Source: Hyphomicrobium_A sp963812795 | Lineage (GTDB): Bacteria > Pseudomonadota > Alphaproteobacteria > Rhizobiales > Hyphomicrobiaceae | Assembly (NCBI GenBank): GCA_963812795.1 | Contig: CAWEWG010000013.1 | Span: forward strand, 248,001-312,000 | DNA length: 64,000 nt | Direction of reading: 5' to 3' | Part shown: in pieces, positions 22,099-30,921 of the stretch | How positions within the stretch are numbered: position 1 is the first letter of the stretch | Layout: every line of letters starts with the position of its first letter | Notes under the pieces: generated by a model | What the model was told of the DNA's origin: nothing | Database searches by the model: none | Seen by the model: only the letters and a program-made list of their open reading frames with translations | Made by a program: the position numbers and the translations under genes

Positions 22099-23103
22099 TC
22101 AGCTCAGCGCGACGTTGGCTGCACTCTCGGGCAGTTCCTCGCCGAAGCTGCGTTGATAGAATTCCGCCACCAGAGGGCGCTCGAGCTCATCGCACTTGTT
22201 GAGGAAGGTGAGGCGGAAGGCAAAGCCGACATCGTTGAATATCTCGGCGTTCTCCGCCCACATCATCACCGTGCGCGGGCTCATCACTGTCGATAGGTCG
22301 CCATTGATGAAGGCATTGCGCGTCAGGTCGGCGACGCGAACCATGTGCGATACGGTCTTGCGTTTGGCCTCGCTCTTGCCCCACGTCTTGACCTTGGCGA
22401 GCACGATTTTCGCCTCGTCGTCGTGTGGCAGATAGTTGAGCGTCGCCACGATCGACCAGCGGTCCATCTGGCCCTGATTGATCTGCTGCGTGCCGTGATA
22501 GAGGCCCGATGTATCACCGAGACCGATGGTGTTTGTGGTCGAGAACAGGCGGAACGCGGGATGCGGGCGGATCACCTTCGACTGGTCGAGCAGCGTCAGC
22601 TTGCCGGAGACCTCGAGCACGCGCTGGATGACGAACATCACGTCGGGCCGGCCGGCGTCGTACTCATCGAACACGAGGGCAGTGTTGGACTGCAGCGAGT
22701 ACGGCAGGATGCCCTCGCGGAACTCCGTTACCTGCAAGCCGTCCTTGATGACGATCGCGTCCTTGCCGACGAGATCGATGCGGCTGACGTGGCTGTCGAG
22801 GTTGACGCGGATGCACGGCCAGTTGAGGCGGGCAGCTACCTGCTCGATGTGCGTCGACTTGCCGGTGCCGTGGTAGCCCTGGATCATCACGCGGCGGTTG
22901 TGCTTGAAGCCGGCGAGAATGGCGAGCGTCACTTCCCGGTTGAACAGGTAGTCCGCATCCAGATCGGGCACGTGCTCGTCGGGCTTGGAGTAGGCAGGCA
23001 CCTCGAGGTCGGTGTCGATCCCGAACACCTGGCGCACCGATAGTTTCATGTCGGGGAGATTGATCGGCTTGCCTTCGGCACCCGACTGGGTTTGCGCACG
23101 CAT
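22099..23103 (-). CDS. cobS: Aerobic cobaltochelatase subunit CobS
   Basis: 334 residues of the AAA+ MoxR-like type: an N-terminal DMKLSVRQVFGIDTDLEVPA region, Walker A in GYHGTGKSTHIEQ, Walker B in ALVFDEYDAGRPDVMF, sensor region FRLFSTTNTIGLGDTSGLYH, and a C-terminal FLNKCDELERPLVAEFYQR typical of CobS. It is the ATPase partner of CobT in the cobaltochelatase. The gene order J-domain gene, cobS, cobT is conserved in Hyphomicrobiales. Confidence 0.96.
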   Translation of the reverse strand: MRAQTQSGAEGKPINLPDMKLSVRQVFGIDTDLEVPAYSKPDEHVPDLDADYLFNREVTLAILAGFKHNRRVMIQGYHGTGKSTHIEQVAARLNWPCIRVNLDSHVSRIDLVGKDAIVIKDGLQVTEFREGILPYSLQSNTALVFDEYDAGRPDVMFVIQRVLEVSGKLTLLDQSKVIRPHPAFRLFSTTNTIGLGDTSGLYHGTQQINQGQMDRWSIVATLNYLPHDDEAKIVLAKVKTWGKSEAKRKTVSHMVRVADLTRNAFINGDLSTVMSPRTVMMWAENAEIFNDVGFAFRLTFLNKCDELERPLVAEFYQRSFGEELPESAANVALS

Positions 23104-23165
23104 TATCGAGGGGTCCTCGGATGTGGCGCGGGGTCAAGAAATCGGCGCGGCGGCAATGCCGGATT

Positions 23166-23804
23166 TCAGACGAGGCCCGCTTGCTTCAGAAAGTTATAGG
23201 CTTGGATTATCTCGCGCAACTTATCGCCGGAGCGCGCGTCGCCGCCGTTGGCGTCGGGATGGTAAACCTTTACCAGCTCCTTGAAGCGCGCCTTGATCTC
23301 CACTCGGGTCGGGTCGCCGGAGAGATTCAACGTCTGCAGGCTCTTCTTCTCGAGCGGCTTCAACTGTCGACGGCTCTCGGCCGGCTGCTCGCGGGCGGCC
23401 TTGGCGCGACGCGCGAAAAAGGCATGCGGGTCGAGGGTGCGGAACGCGCCCGTGGGGGCGGCCTCCGCGGCGGGCGGCGGTGCTGCGGCACCCGGCGCCT
23501 TGGCGTTCACGCCCACTTTCCATGTCGGGCGGTGGCCGGTGAGGGCATCCTTCTGGAAATCCTGCACCTGGCTGTCGTTCATGCCATCGAAGTAGTTGTA
23601 GGCGGCGTTGTACTGGCGCACGTGCTCGATACAAAAGAGGTAATACTTGCCGTCCTGTCCGCGACCGCGTGGGGCGCGGTGATCGCCCGCGTCCTTGCAG
23701 CCCTTCCACTGGCAACGCCCATGCCGCTCCTCGCGCGCAGGCTCGGTGCGAGCGCGCTTTGAGCCGACGCGGATGCTATCGAAGTATTTGGAATCCAGCT
23801 TCAT
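23166..23804 (-). CDS. J-domain (DnaJ-like) molecular chaperone
   Basis: 212 residues from the ATG at 23804 (MKLDSKYFDSIRV, the usual start of this family). The N-terminal part has Cys/His residues of a possible zinc site (CQWKGCKDAGDH, FCIEHVRQYN). The C-terminus is a J-domain (about residues 155-212) with the HPD motif in VYHPDANGGDARSG. It should stimulate DnaK ATPase. It lies 62 nt before cobS and may be co-transcribed with it. Confidence 0.9.
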   Translation of the reverse strand: MKLDSKYFDSIRVGSKRARTEPAREERHGRCQWKGCKDAGDHRAPRGRGQDGKYYLFCIEHVRQYNAAYNYFDGMNDSQVQDFQKDALTGHRPTWKVGVNAKAPGAAAPPPAAEAAPTGAFRTLDPHAFFARRAKAAREQPAESRRQLKPLEKKSLQTLNLSGDPTRVEIKARFKELVKVYHPDANGGDARSGDKLREIIQAYNFLKQAGLV

Positions 23805-23900
23805 GCGCGCGAAGTATGATCCGCCCTCAGTTCCCACACAAGCCGGTCGATAGGACCGGTCGGTTTTGCACTGTTTCACACCCGCATGAGGCGACCCTTA

Positions 23901-24173
23901 ATGAGCTTGCAGGCACGCATGCGCGAAAAGTTGATGCTCGCGCTCAATCCCACCCGGCTCGACGTAGTCAATGAGTCGCACCAGCACGCGGGGCACAGCT
24001 CTTCACCGGGAACCGGCGAGAGTCATTTCCGCGTGCTGATCGTCTCCGACGCCTTCTCCGGCAAGTCGCGCGTCGAGCGCCACAGGATCGTCAATGATGT
24101 GCTGCGGGATGAATTGAGAGATGGGGTGCACGCCCTGGCAATCAAGGCGCTGGCGCCGGGAGAGCCAACCTGA
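23901..24173 (+). CDS. BolA family protein
   Basis: 90 residues from the ATG at 23901; an ATG at 23886 would add five residues. The BolA fold is shown by LDVVNESHQHAGH, SHFRVLIVSDAFSGKSRVER and HRIVNDVLRDEL with a conserved His. BolA proteins work with monothiol glutaredoxins in Fe-S and redox regulation. The gene is divergent from the J-domain gene. Confidence 0.92.
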   Translation: MSLQARMREKLMLALNPTRLDVVNESHQHAGHSSSPGTGESHFRVLIVSDAFSGKSRVERHRIVNDVLRDELRDGVHALAIKALAPGEPT

Positions 24174-24182
24174 GCAACAAAA

Positions 24183-24216
24183 ATCTCGCCTCCGGTGATG
24201 CGAAGGCGAGACTTTT
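24183..24216 (+). terminator. Rho-independent terminator after the BolA gene
   Basis: The stem ATCTCGCCT / AGGCGAGA encloses a 12-nt loop and is followed by CTTTTC. It starts about 10 nt after the BolA stop. The A-rich 5' side (CAAAAATC) means it may also end transcripts of the His-rich gene from the other strand. Confidence 0.75.
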
Positions 24217-24245
24217 CAGACACCAAACCTACTGCCGACTGGAGC

Positions 24246-24491
24246 TTAGTTCCAGTGGCGGCGGTGATGGTGACGGTGATGATGGCGCTTGTAGTAACGC
24301 TTCTTCCACCAGCGGTGATGCCACCGGCGATGATGGCGGTAACCGGCCTTCTCAACCGACGAACCCGTGTCGCTGACGGTCGTCAGCTTGCCGAGAATGT
24401 TGCCGGAGGCCGGAGCTGCCTGAGCGCTACCGACTGCGACGACGCAGGCGAGTGCGCCGGCGACGGCAGCGAGGGGGAGGAATCGAGTCAT
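24246..24491 (-). CDS. Small secreted His/Arg-rich protein
   Basis: 81 residues with a clear signal peptide (MTRFLPLAAVAGALACVVAVG, AQAA cleavage), a short linker, and a C-terminal half made of His, Arg, Trp, Lys and Tyr (HHRRWHHRWWKKRYYKRHHH). An AGGAG-type ribosome-binding site precedes the start at 24491. The composition suggests metal or polyanion binding in the periplasm; this is inference. Similar peptides are widespread in Hyphomicrobiales without assigned function. Confidence 0.7.
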   Translation of the reverse strand: MTRFLPLAAVAGALACVVAVGSAQAAPASGNILGKLTTVSDTGSSVEKAGYRHHRRWHHRWWKKRYYKRHHHRHHHRRHWN

Positions 24492-24639
24492 TGTAGCTCC
24501 TTTTTCTATTTCGAACGCGCTGCCGGCACATTTCGATGTGGTTCAGCAGCACACTAACGCGGATCCTCCTGACCAGATCCACGCACAGGTTCTCGCCCGG
24601 CGCCTGAACCTAACCTGAACGACAATTTGCGACGATGAT

Positions 24640-25953
24640 CTACGTCGACGGTGCGACTTCACCTGCACGCGCGGCGCGTGCTGCGATGGCCGACGTAGGG
24701 CTTATGCGCAGCGCCGTGATTTTATTGCGCGTCTTGCGCAGTATCTCGAAGCGGTACCCGTAGAACGTGAAAACCTGTCCAGGCTCCGGGATCGTTTGCG
24801 CCTCGTGGATGACGAGACCGGCAATCGTTGTTGCCTCTTCGTCCGGCATGTTCCAATTCATCTGACGGTTGAGATCGCGAACGGCGATCGTGCCGTCGAC
24901 ATTCACCGTACCGTCCGCCTGCACGCGGATTGCCGCCTCCTGCGTGTCGTGCTCGTCGGCAATCTGCCCGACGATCTCCTCGAGAATGTCCTCCAGCGTG
25001 ATGAGGCCCTGCACCTCGCCGTACTCGTCCACGACCAGGGCCATCTGCGCCTTGCGCTTCAAAAACTGGTTGAGCTGGTCTTTCAGCGGCGTCGTATCGG
25101 GCACGAACCAAGGCTCGACGGCGAAGCTCATGATGTCGAGCTTGCTGACATCCCACCCCGAGCGGCCGAGCGCGGAAAACAAATCCTTCGTATGCAACAC
25201 ACCGACGATGTTTTCCGGGTCATCCTTCCAGATCGGCACGCGCGTGTACTGGCTGCGCAACAGCTCGTCGAGAACCGTCTGCGCCGTGTCGTCGGCGTTG
25301 ATGGTCTCCATCTTGGTGCGGTGGACCATGATGTCGGCAACCTGCAGGTCGCGCAGATCGAGCACACCGCCGAGCATGTCGGCGTCGTGGCGACCGACCG
25401 AGCCTTCGATTTTCTGTAGCGCGATGGTGCCGCGGATCTCCTCGTGAGCGGCGAGGATGTTGGCCTCGTCGTCGAGTTTGCTGGGCGTCATCTTGAGAAA
25501 CATGCGCACGATGTATTCGATCGTCACCGTGATGGGGTTCATTACGACGATAACGACGCGCAGGACGGGCGCGATGATCAACGCCACGCGGTCGGCATAG
25601 GCGAGCGCGTATGTCTTCGGCAGCACGGCGGCGAAAACGACGATGAGGAACGTCATGACGGCGGTCGCGTAGGCGACGCCGACTTCGCCGATGAGCAAGA
25701 CGGCGAGACCCGAGGCAAGTGCCGAAGCCAGCACGTCGACCAGCGTGTTGCCGATGAGGATCGTGCCGATCATCTTCTCTGGCCGTTGCAGCAGCTTGTT
25801 CACCAGCGCCGCACGGCTATTGCCTTCCTGCTCCAACGCATGCATGCGGGCGCGCGAAGCGGCAGTCAGCGCCGTCTCGCTGCCGTTGAAGAAGGCGGAC
25901 AGCGCGATCAGCACGACGATCGCCAGGAGAATGAGCGCGGTAACGAGTGACAT
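24640..25953 (-). CDS. HlyC/CorC family membrane protein (DUF21, CBS pair, CorC_HlyC domain)
   Basis: 437 residues: DUF21 transmembrane domain (about 1-185, four hydrophobic segments), two CBS domains (about 205-325, starting VADIMVHRTKMETINADDTA), and a C-terminal CorC_HlyC FAD-like domain (about 345-425). The family includes CorC/MpfA/CNNM proteins linked to magnesium and cobalt export. It lies downstream of aroK-aroB on the same strand, an arrangement common in this order. Confidence 0.92.
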   Translation of the reverse strand: MSLVTALILLAIVVLIALSAFFNGSETALTAASRARMHALEQEGNSRAALVNKLLQRPEKMIGTILIGNTLVDVLASALASGLAVLLIGEVGVAYATAVMTFLIVVFAAVLPKTYALAYADRVALIIAPVLRVVIVVMNPITVTIEYIVRMFLKMTPSKLDDEANILAAHEEIRGTIALQKIEGSVGRHDADMLGGVLDLRDLQVADIMVHRTKMETINADDTAQTVLDELLRSQYTRVPIWKDDPENIVGVLHTKDLFSALGRSGWDVSKLDIMSFAVEPWFVPDTTPLKDQLNQFLKRKAQMALVVDEYGEVQGLITLEDILEEIVGQIADEHDTQEAAIRVQADGTVNVDGTIAVRDLNRQMNWNMPDEEATTIAGLVIHEAQTIPEPGQVFTFYGYRFEILRKTRNKITALRISPTSAIAARAARAGEVAPST

Positions 25954-26047
25954 AGGTAAAGCTCAATGAGTGTTGTCGGTGCGTATGCCGGTCCCCCGGC
26001 CCCGGCATCTCTTTATCACATATGTGACTGCCGATCGTTAGCGCCGG

Positions 26048-27182
26048 CTAAGTGGCGCCGATCTCGCCGCCGAGGAAGGCGCGCACCGTGTCGGCCGGCA
26101 CGTCGCGGGCGATAAACGCCTCGCCGACACCGCGCGCGAGAATGAACGTCAGCTTGCCGCCGCGCACCTTCTTGTCCTGCGCCATCAACTTCATCATGGC
26201 TTCTACTCCAGGCTTGTCGCCGGGGATCTCGCCGATGCGGGTCGGTAGCCCGACGGCGCCGAAGTGGGCGATGGCGCGATCGGCCGCCGCAGAATCGCAG
26301 TAGCCGAGCGACGCCGAGAAGCGGAAAGCGATGGCCATACCGATGGCAATCGCCTCGCCGTGCAGCAGTCGGTCGGAGTAGCCACACCAGGCTTCGAACG
26401 CGTGTCCGAAGGTGTGGCCGAGGTTGAGCAATGCGCGCTCGCCCTGCTCGGTCTCGTCGCGGCCGACGATGCCAGCCTTGGCTTTGACGCTCGTCTCGAC
26501 GGCACGCGTCAGCGGCTCGGCTTCCAGCGCGAACACGGCCTTATGGTTTTTCTCGAGCCAGGCGAAGAATGCCGCATCGCCGAGCAGGCCGTACTTCGCC
26601 ACCTCGGCGTAACCGGCGCGCAGCTCGCGACCCGACAGCGTGCGCAGCGTGTCGGTGTCGGCGAGCACGAGGACCGGTTGATGAAAGGCCCCGATGAGGT
26701 TCTTGCCTTGCGGCGTGTCGATGCCGGTCTTGCCACCGACCGATGAATTCCACCTGCGCCAGCAGCGACGTCGGAATTTGCACGAAGCGGACGCCGCGAC
26801 GCAGGATCGCCGCGGCAAATCCTGCAAGGTCGCCGATGACGCCGCCGCCCAGGGCGACGACGAGATCGCCGCGCTCGAGGCCCAGCTCGAGCAGGCGCTT
26901 GCACAGCGGCTCTAACTCCCGGAAGCTCTTGGTGGACTCGCCCGGAGGTAACGTTGTCGAGCCGACATGACGCCCGTCCTGCTTCAACGCCGCTTCGAGC
27001 GTGCCGAGATGATGGCGGGCAACGTTCTCGTCGGTGACGATGGCACACCGGCCGGCGCCGAGACGCGCACTGATCAACACGCCGGCACGCGCGAGCAGTC
27101 CGGGTCCGATCAAAACGTCGTAAGCACGGTCGCCCAGGGGCACGTTGACGGTGCGAACGTCTTGCAGCTCTGCCGCGCTCAT
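26048..27182 (-). CDS. aroB: 3-dehydroquinate synthase AroB (single-base frameshift)
   Basis: The start at 27182 overlaps the aroK stop (ATGA). The N-terminal part reads MSAAELQDVRTVNVPLG, GGGVIGDLAGFAAAILRRGV and FVQIPTSLLAQVE, and then loses homology. The remainder (SSVGGKTGIDTPQGKNLIGA, NLGHTFGHAFEAW with the zinc-ligand His, LLHGEAIAIGMAIA) is in the next frame to 26048. GAATTCATCGG near 26746-26751 should probably read GATTCATCGG: one extra A. AroB converts DAHP to 3-dehydroquinate in the shikimate pathway and is normally essential in free-living bacteria, so a sequence error is likely. Confidence 0.9.
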
Positions 27183-27757
27183 CGTGCCACCTCGGACGTG
27201 GCGCCCAGATGCTGGCCGAGACGCTCGACGATCTCGGCGACGATGACCTCGTGCGGCACGTCGCGGCTTTCGACTGTTAGATCGGCCTGCGCATAGACCG
27301 GATAGCGAGTCGTCATGAGGTTCTGCAGCACGGCCTCGGGATCCCCTCCCTTGAGCAGCGGACGGTTGCCGCGTTTGCCGACGCGGCGCACGAGCAGCGG
27401 CAGCTCGGCCCGCAGCCACACCGAGATCCCGTGTTCGGCAATAGCGCCCCGCGTCTCCTCGTTCATGAAGGCGCCCCCACCGGTTGCCAGCACCTGCGGG
27501 CCCGAGCGCAGCAAGCGCAACAGCACTTTGCGCTCGCCCTCGCGGAAGTACGGCTCGCCGTGATCGGTGAAAATGTCCTCGATGCTCTTGCCGGCCGCCT
27601 TCTCGATCTCCTCGTCGGCGTCGACGAACGGCAGCGCTAGCTTGGCGGCAAGGCGCCGCCCGATCGCCGACTTGCCACAGCCCATCAGCCCGACGAGCAC
27701 GATCGATTGCTGCCCAAGGGCGGCGCGGATCGCGTTCAGCGATTGAGCGTCTGGCAT
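27179..27757 (-). CDS. aroK: Shikimate kinase AroK
   Basis: About 192 residues from the ATG at 27757; the frame extends to 27820. Walker A is GLMGCGKSAIGRRLA, the shikimate-binding region is FVDADEEIEKAAG, and GDREPYFRE-type (HGEPYFREGERKVLLRLL) and GGGAFMNEETR loops are present. It phosphorylates shikimate using ATP. The 4-bp overlap with aroB indicates one operon, probably continuing into the CorC gene. Confidence 0.94.
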   Translation of the reverse strand: MPDAQSLNAIRAALGQQSIVLVGLMGCGKSAIGRRLAAKLALPFVDADEEIEKAAGKSIEDIFTDHGEPYFREGERKVLLRLLRSGPQVLATGGGAFMNEETRGAIAEHGISVWLRAELPLLVRRVGKRGNRPLLKGGDPEAVLQNLMTTRYPVYAQADLTVESRDVPHEVIVAEIVERLGQHLGATSEVAR

Positions 27758-27952
27758 CTTCTTCACTTCCGAATCCCGCCCGAATCGACGGATGACGGGA
27801 GCCTCGGGTCCGTCGCCCACAGCCTACGTCCGCAACGTGCACGGCAAGAATTGCCCGGGCCGCCAGCGCCGCCTACTTTGGATCATCGTCGAGTGCAAGT
27901 CATAATGGCGCCAACTTGCAAAGAGACCAAAGCCATGGGGACGGGATAGCCA

Positions 27953-28099
27953 ATGCCCAGCTTGTTTCGGTTTCTGTTCATTGTTGGCACCGCCGGAGCA
28001 ATCGTTACCGGCGCGCTCTACTTACTTGCCACGAAATTCGAGCCTGAGCCGCGCACCGTCACTAAGCCCGTTCCGGGCGTCAAGGTGCGTTCAGAGTGA
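27953..28099 (+). CDS. Small membrane protein (48 aa)
   Basis: ATG at 27953 to TGA at 28097-28099. MPSLFRFLFIVGTAGAIVTG starts a single hydrophobic helix (about residues 5-25), followed by a polar tail (KFEPEPRTVTKPVPG). It sits 13 nt before the next gene and on the plus strand after the divergent promoter region. Similar short proteins precede this gene cluster in other Hyphomicrobiales as far as I recall. The function is unknown. Confidence 0.65.
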   Translation: MPSLFRFLFIVGTAGAIVTGALYLLATKFEPEPRTVTKPVPGVKVRSE

Positions 28100-28112
28100 C
28101 CCACGCGCAACC

Positions 28113-29918
28113 ATGGGAAAGCGCCCCAAATTAGCTGACATGCCGGTCGTCATCGGGGCGCTAGGGATTTGCTGGCTGTTCACCAGCGCGGCCCCCGCAC
28201 AGGACTGGAGCCCGTTCGACCCGTTCAAGAATCCGGCACGTGGCCAGCAAAGGCAACAGCAGCCCCGCGAGGAACCGGCGCGCGACCGCGCGACCGAACC
28301 GGCAGCCAACGGCGACGACATCGTTCGCCCGCTCGGCGACAGCGGCGCCAGTGCCGTCGAGCGTGGCGACCTTACCCCGGTCATGGCGGCCGACGGCTCG
28401 GGCTTGCCATACGAGCTTTGGCGCGGGTTGGACGTTGCGACGCTTTCACGCCTGATCGCCGAGATCGACATCCCGCCGCGCTCCCCGGCACTGCATCGGC
28501 TATGGCTGCGCCTCATCACTTCCAACGTCACACCGCCAGACGGCGGCGTAACCGACCAGCAGTTCCTCGCGCTGCGCCTGGAAATCCTCTACCGGTCCGG
28601 CCTGCTGGAGGATGCAGCCAAGGCGCTCGCCTCGGCACCGCCGGGCGATCCGACGCTCGCCATCCTCGCCGCCCGCAACGAGATCGGCCTCGGCGCTCAG
28701 GACCGTGCTTGCGAGACGGCGCATACGGGAGGTGCCCCGGCGCAGCTCCCCAAGCCTTTGAAGGCCGATGCCGCTCTCATTTCCGGCTTCTGCGCAGCCG
28801 TTGCCGGCGATGCGCCGGGCGCCGGTCTTGCCGCTGAGTTGGCAAGGGAGGCGGGCGTCACAGAGAGCCCCGGGTTGCAGGCGCTCGATGCAATCTCGAC
28901 AGGCGCCAAGCCGCAGGTGGCGCCCGATACCGAGTTGGCGCTGCTCGACTACCGGCTGATCGAAGCGGCTGGCGGGGCGATCGATACGGCGCAAGTGCTC
29001 AAGCACGCCAAGGCGTCGCTGCTCGCCGCGCTTGCGGTCGATCCGCAATTGGAGCCCGGGGCGAGACTATTGGCCGCCGAAGCTGCCGCAAACGTCAACG
29101 CCATCTCGCCGCAGCAGCTGGCCGACATCTATCGTGCGCAACACTCGGCCGGAACCGTCATCTCCGACGCTGCAGGCACAGATACGCCGCAACGGCGCGC
29201 GGCACTGTTTGTCGCCGCCGACAACGAAGGCACGCCCCAGAAGAAAGTCCGCCTGATTCGCGCCTTCCTTGATGAGGCGCATCGCGCCGGCTTCTACCTC
29301 ACGGGCTTGCGCATGATGACGTCCGCCTCCGACCTCGTGATCGCCGCGCCCGAGATCGGCTGGTACGCGGAAACAGGCATCGAGGTGGCGCTTGCCGCCG
29401 GCAACTACGACAAAGCGCGCGAATGGGCTGCGTTCGGCTCCTCACCCAACGGCGCCGCGGTGCAGGGCCTCAACCATTGGCTGGCGCTGATCGACATTGC
29501 CGATGATCGTCCTGCCGTGAATCGCGAAGCCGATCTGGCGCACGTCGAGGAGCTGGCCGTGCACGGGCGGCTCGACGCCACGCTGCTGCACCGGCTCGCC
29601 ACCGTTCTCGACGCGCTCGAATACAACGTGCCGATCCCGCTCTGGGAGGCGGCAAGCCGCACGCCGCAACCGGCTGGCGGCTATCTGCCTGAAACAGGGG
29701 TGCTGTCGGAGCTGCAGGACGCCGCCAAGAAACAAGAGTTCGGCCGCACGGTGCTGCTCGCCATGAAGACGCTCGGGCCCAACGGCGCGGAAGGCGCCAA
29801 CATGATCGCCCTCGGCGATTCCATCCGCGCTTTGAAGCGTGCGGGGCTGGAGGCCGACGCGCGCAACCTCGGCTTCGAGGCCTTGTTCGCCGGCTGGCCG
29901 CGAGCCATCACCAATTAG
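28113..29918 (+). CDS. Conserved secreted protein of unknown function upstream of xerD
   Basis: 601 residues from the ATG at 28113; the frame is open to 27981, but that overlaps the preceding small gene. The N-terminus has a signal sequence (MPVVIGALGICWLFTSAAPAQ) and a Gln/Arg/Pro-rich linker. The rest is alpha-helical and Ala/Leu-rich with solenoid-like spacing (SRLIAEIDIPPRSPALHRL, LRLEILYRSGLLEDAAKALA), but no named domain was recognised. xerD begins directly after the stop codon, so the two are probably co-transcribed. Confidence 0.75.
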   Translation: MGKRPKLADMPVVIGALGICWLFTSAAPAQDWSPFDPFKNPARGQQRQQQPREEPARDRATEPAANGDDIVRPLGDSGASAVERGDLTPVMAADGSGLPYELWRGLDVATLSRLIAEIDIPPRSPALHRLWLRLITSNVTPPDGGVTDQQFLALRLEILYRSGLLEDAAKALASAPPGDPTLAILAARNEIGLGAQDRACETAHTGGAPAQLPKPLKADAALISGFCAAVAGDAPGAGLAAELAREAGVTESPGLQALDAISTGAKPQVAPDTELALLDYRLIEAAGGAIDTAQVLKHAKASLLAALAVDPQLEPGARLLAAEAAANVNAISPQQLADIYRAQHSAGTVISDAAGTDTPQRRAALFVAADNEGTPQKKVRLIRAFLDEAHRAGFYLTGLRMMTSASDLVIAAPEIGWYAETGIEVALAAGNYDKAREWAAFGSSPNGAAVQGLNHWLALIDIADDRPAVNREADLAHVEELAVHGRLDATLLHRLATVLDALEYNVPIPLWEAASRTPQPAGGYLPETGVLSELQDAAKKQEFGRTVLLAMKTLGPNGAEGANMIALGDSIRALKRAGLEADARNLGFEALFAGWPRAITN

Positions 29919-30845
29919 ATGAGCTCTGCCCAACAGCACATCGACGCGTTCCTCGAGATGCTGGGCGTAGAGCGCGGTGCCGCCGCCAACACCATCGAGG
30001 CGTACCGCCGCGACCTCGACCAGTACCGGACGTTCCTCGCCGGGCGCGACATCGATCTCGTGGCGGCCGAGCCGGCGCACGTCTCCGCCTGGCTCGCGGC
30101 ATCATCGGCCGCCGGCCTTAGCGCCTCTTCGCGGGCGCGCGGACTGTCCGCCGTCCGGCAGCTCTACAAGTTCCTGCTTGCCGAGGGGCACGTCGCCGCC
30201 GATCCGACTCATGGCTATGCCGGACCGCGCAAGCAACGCCCGCTGCCGAAGACGCTCAGCGTCGCCGAGGTCGATCGCCTGATCGGCGCCGCCGCGCGCC
30301 GCGCCGAAACCGGCGAAGGCATCGAGCATCTGCGGGCCCTGCGCTTGCACTGCCTCATCGAGATGCTGTACGCGACCGGCATGCGCGTCAGCGAGCTCGT
30401 GTCCCTGCCGCGCAGCGTTCTGGCGGGCGACGCGCGGGTGCTCACCATCAAGGGCAAGGGCGGGCGCGAGCGTCTCGTGCCCCTCAACACCTCTGCCCGC
30501 ACCGCCCTCGATCTCTATCTGGCAACGACGACGGGCGAGGGAAAAGTATCGAGCAAGTGGCTGTTCCCCTCGAAGAGCGCGCAGGGGCATCTGACGCGCC
30601 AGCGCTTCGGCCACGACCTGAAACTGCTCGCCGAGGAGGCTGGCTTTGATGGCGAACGCGTCAGCCCGCACGTGTTGCGCCACGCCTTCGCCAGCCACCT
30701 GCTCGACCGCGGCGCCGACCTGCGCTCGGTGCAGAAGTTGCTCGGCCATGCGGATATCTCGACCACCGAGATCTATACGCACGTGCTCGAGGAGCGGCTG
30801 AAAAAGCTGGTGCATGAACATCATCCGCTAGCCAAGAAGGGCTGA
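29919..30845 (+). CDS. xerD: Site-specific tyrosine recombinase XerD
   Basis: 308 residues. The N-terminal SAM-like DNA-binding domain (FLEMLGVERGAAANTIEAYR) is followed by the catalytic domain with Arg (TGMRVSELVSLP), Lys (IKGKGGRERLVPL), HxxR (SPHVLRHAFASHLLDRGAD), His (LLGHADISTT) and Tyr (IYTHV). All catalytic residues are present. With XerC it resolves chromosome dimers at dif. It is followed by accA, the usual order here, and is unrelated to the integrase at 38.4 kb. Confidence 0.93.
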   Translation: MSSAQQHIDAFLEMLGVERGAAANTIEAYRRDLDQYRTFLAGRDIDLVAAEPAHVSAWLAASSAAGLSASSRARGLSAVRQLYKFLLAEGHVAADPTHGYAGPRKQRPLPKTLSVAEVDRLIGAAARRAETGEGIEHLRALRLHCLIEMLYATGMRVSELVSLPRSVLAGDARVLTIKGKGGRERLVPLNTSARTALDLYLATTTGEGKVSSKWLFPSKSAQGHLTRQRFGHDLKLLAEEAGFDGERVSPHVLRHAFASHLLDRGADLRSVQKLLGHADISTTEIYTHVLEERLKKLVHEHHPLAKKG

Positions 30846-30921
30846 GTGAGGACGGGGCGATGTAATGGCGCATTAAGGCGCCCGCCACGCCCGCCTTGAC
30901 AGATCTCGACCCCTGGCGCGA

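Noticed and set aside
27183..27842. aroB frame extended upstream to 27842
   Set aside because: This part is antisense-free but out of frame with aroK, which occupies the same strand; the real aroB start overlaps the aroK stop.
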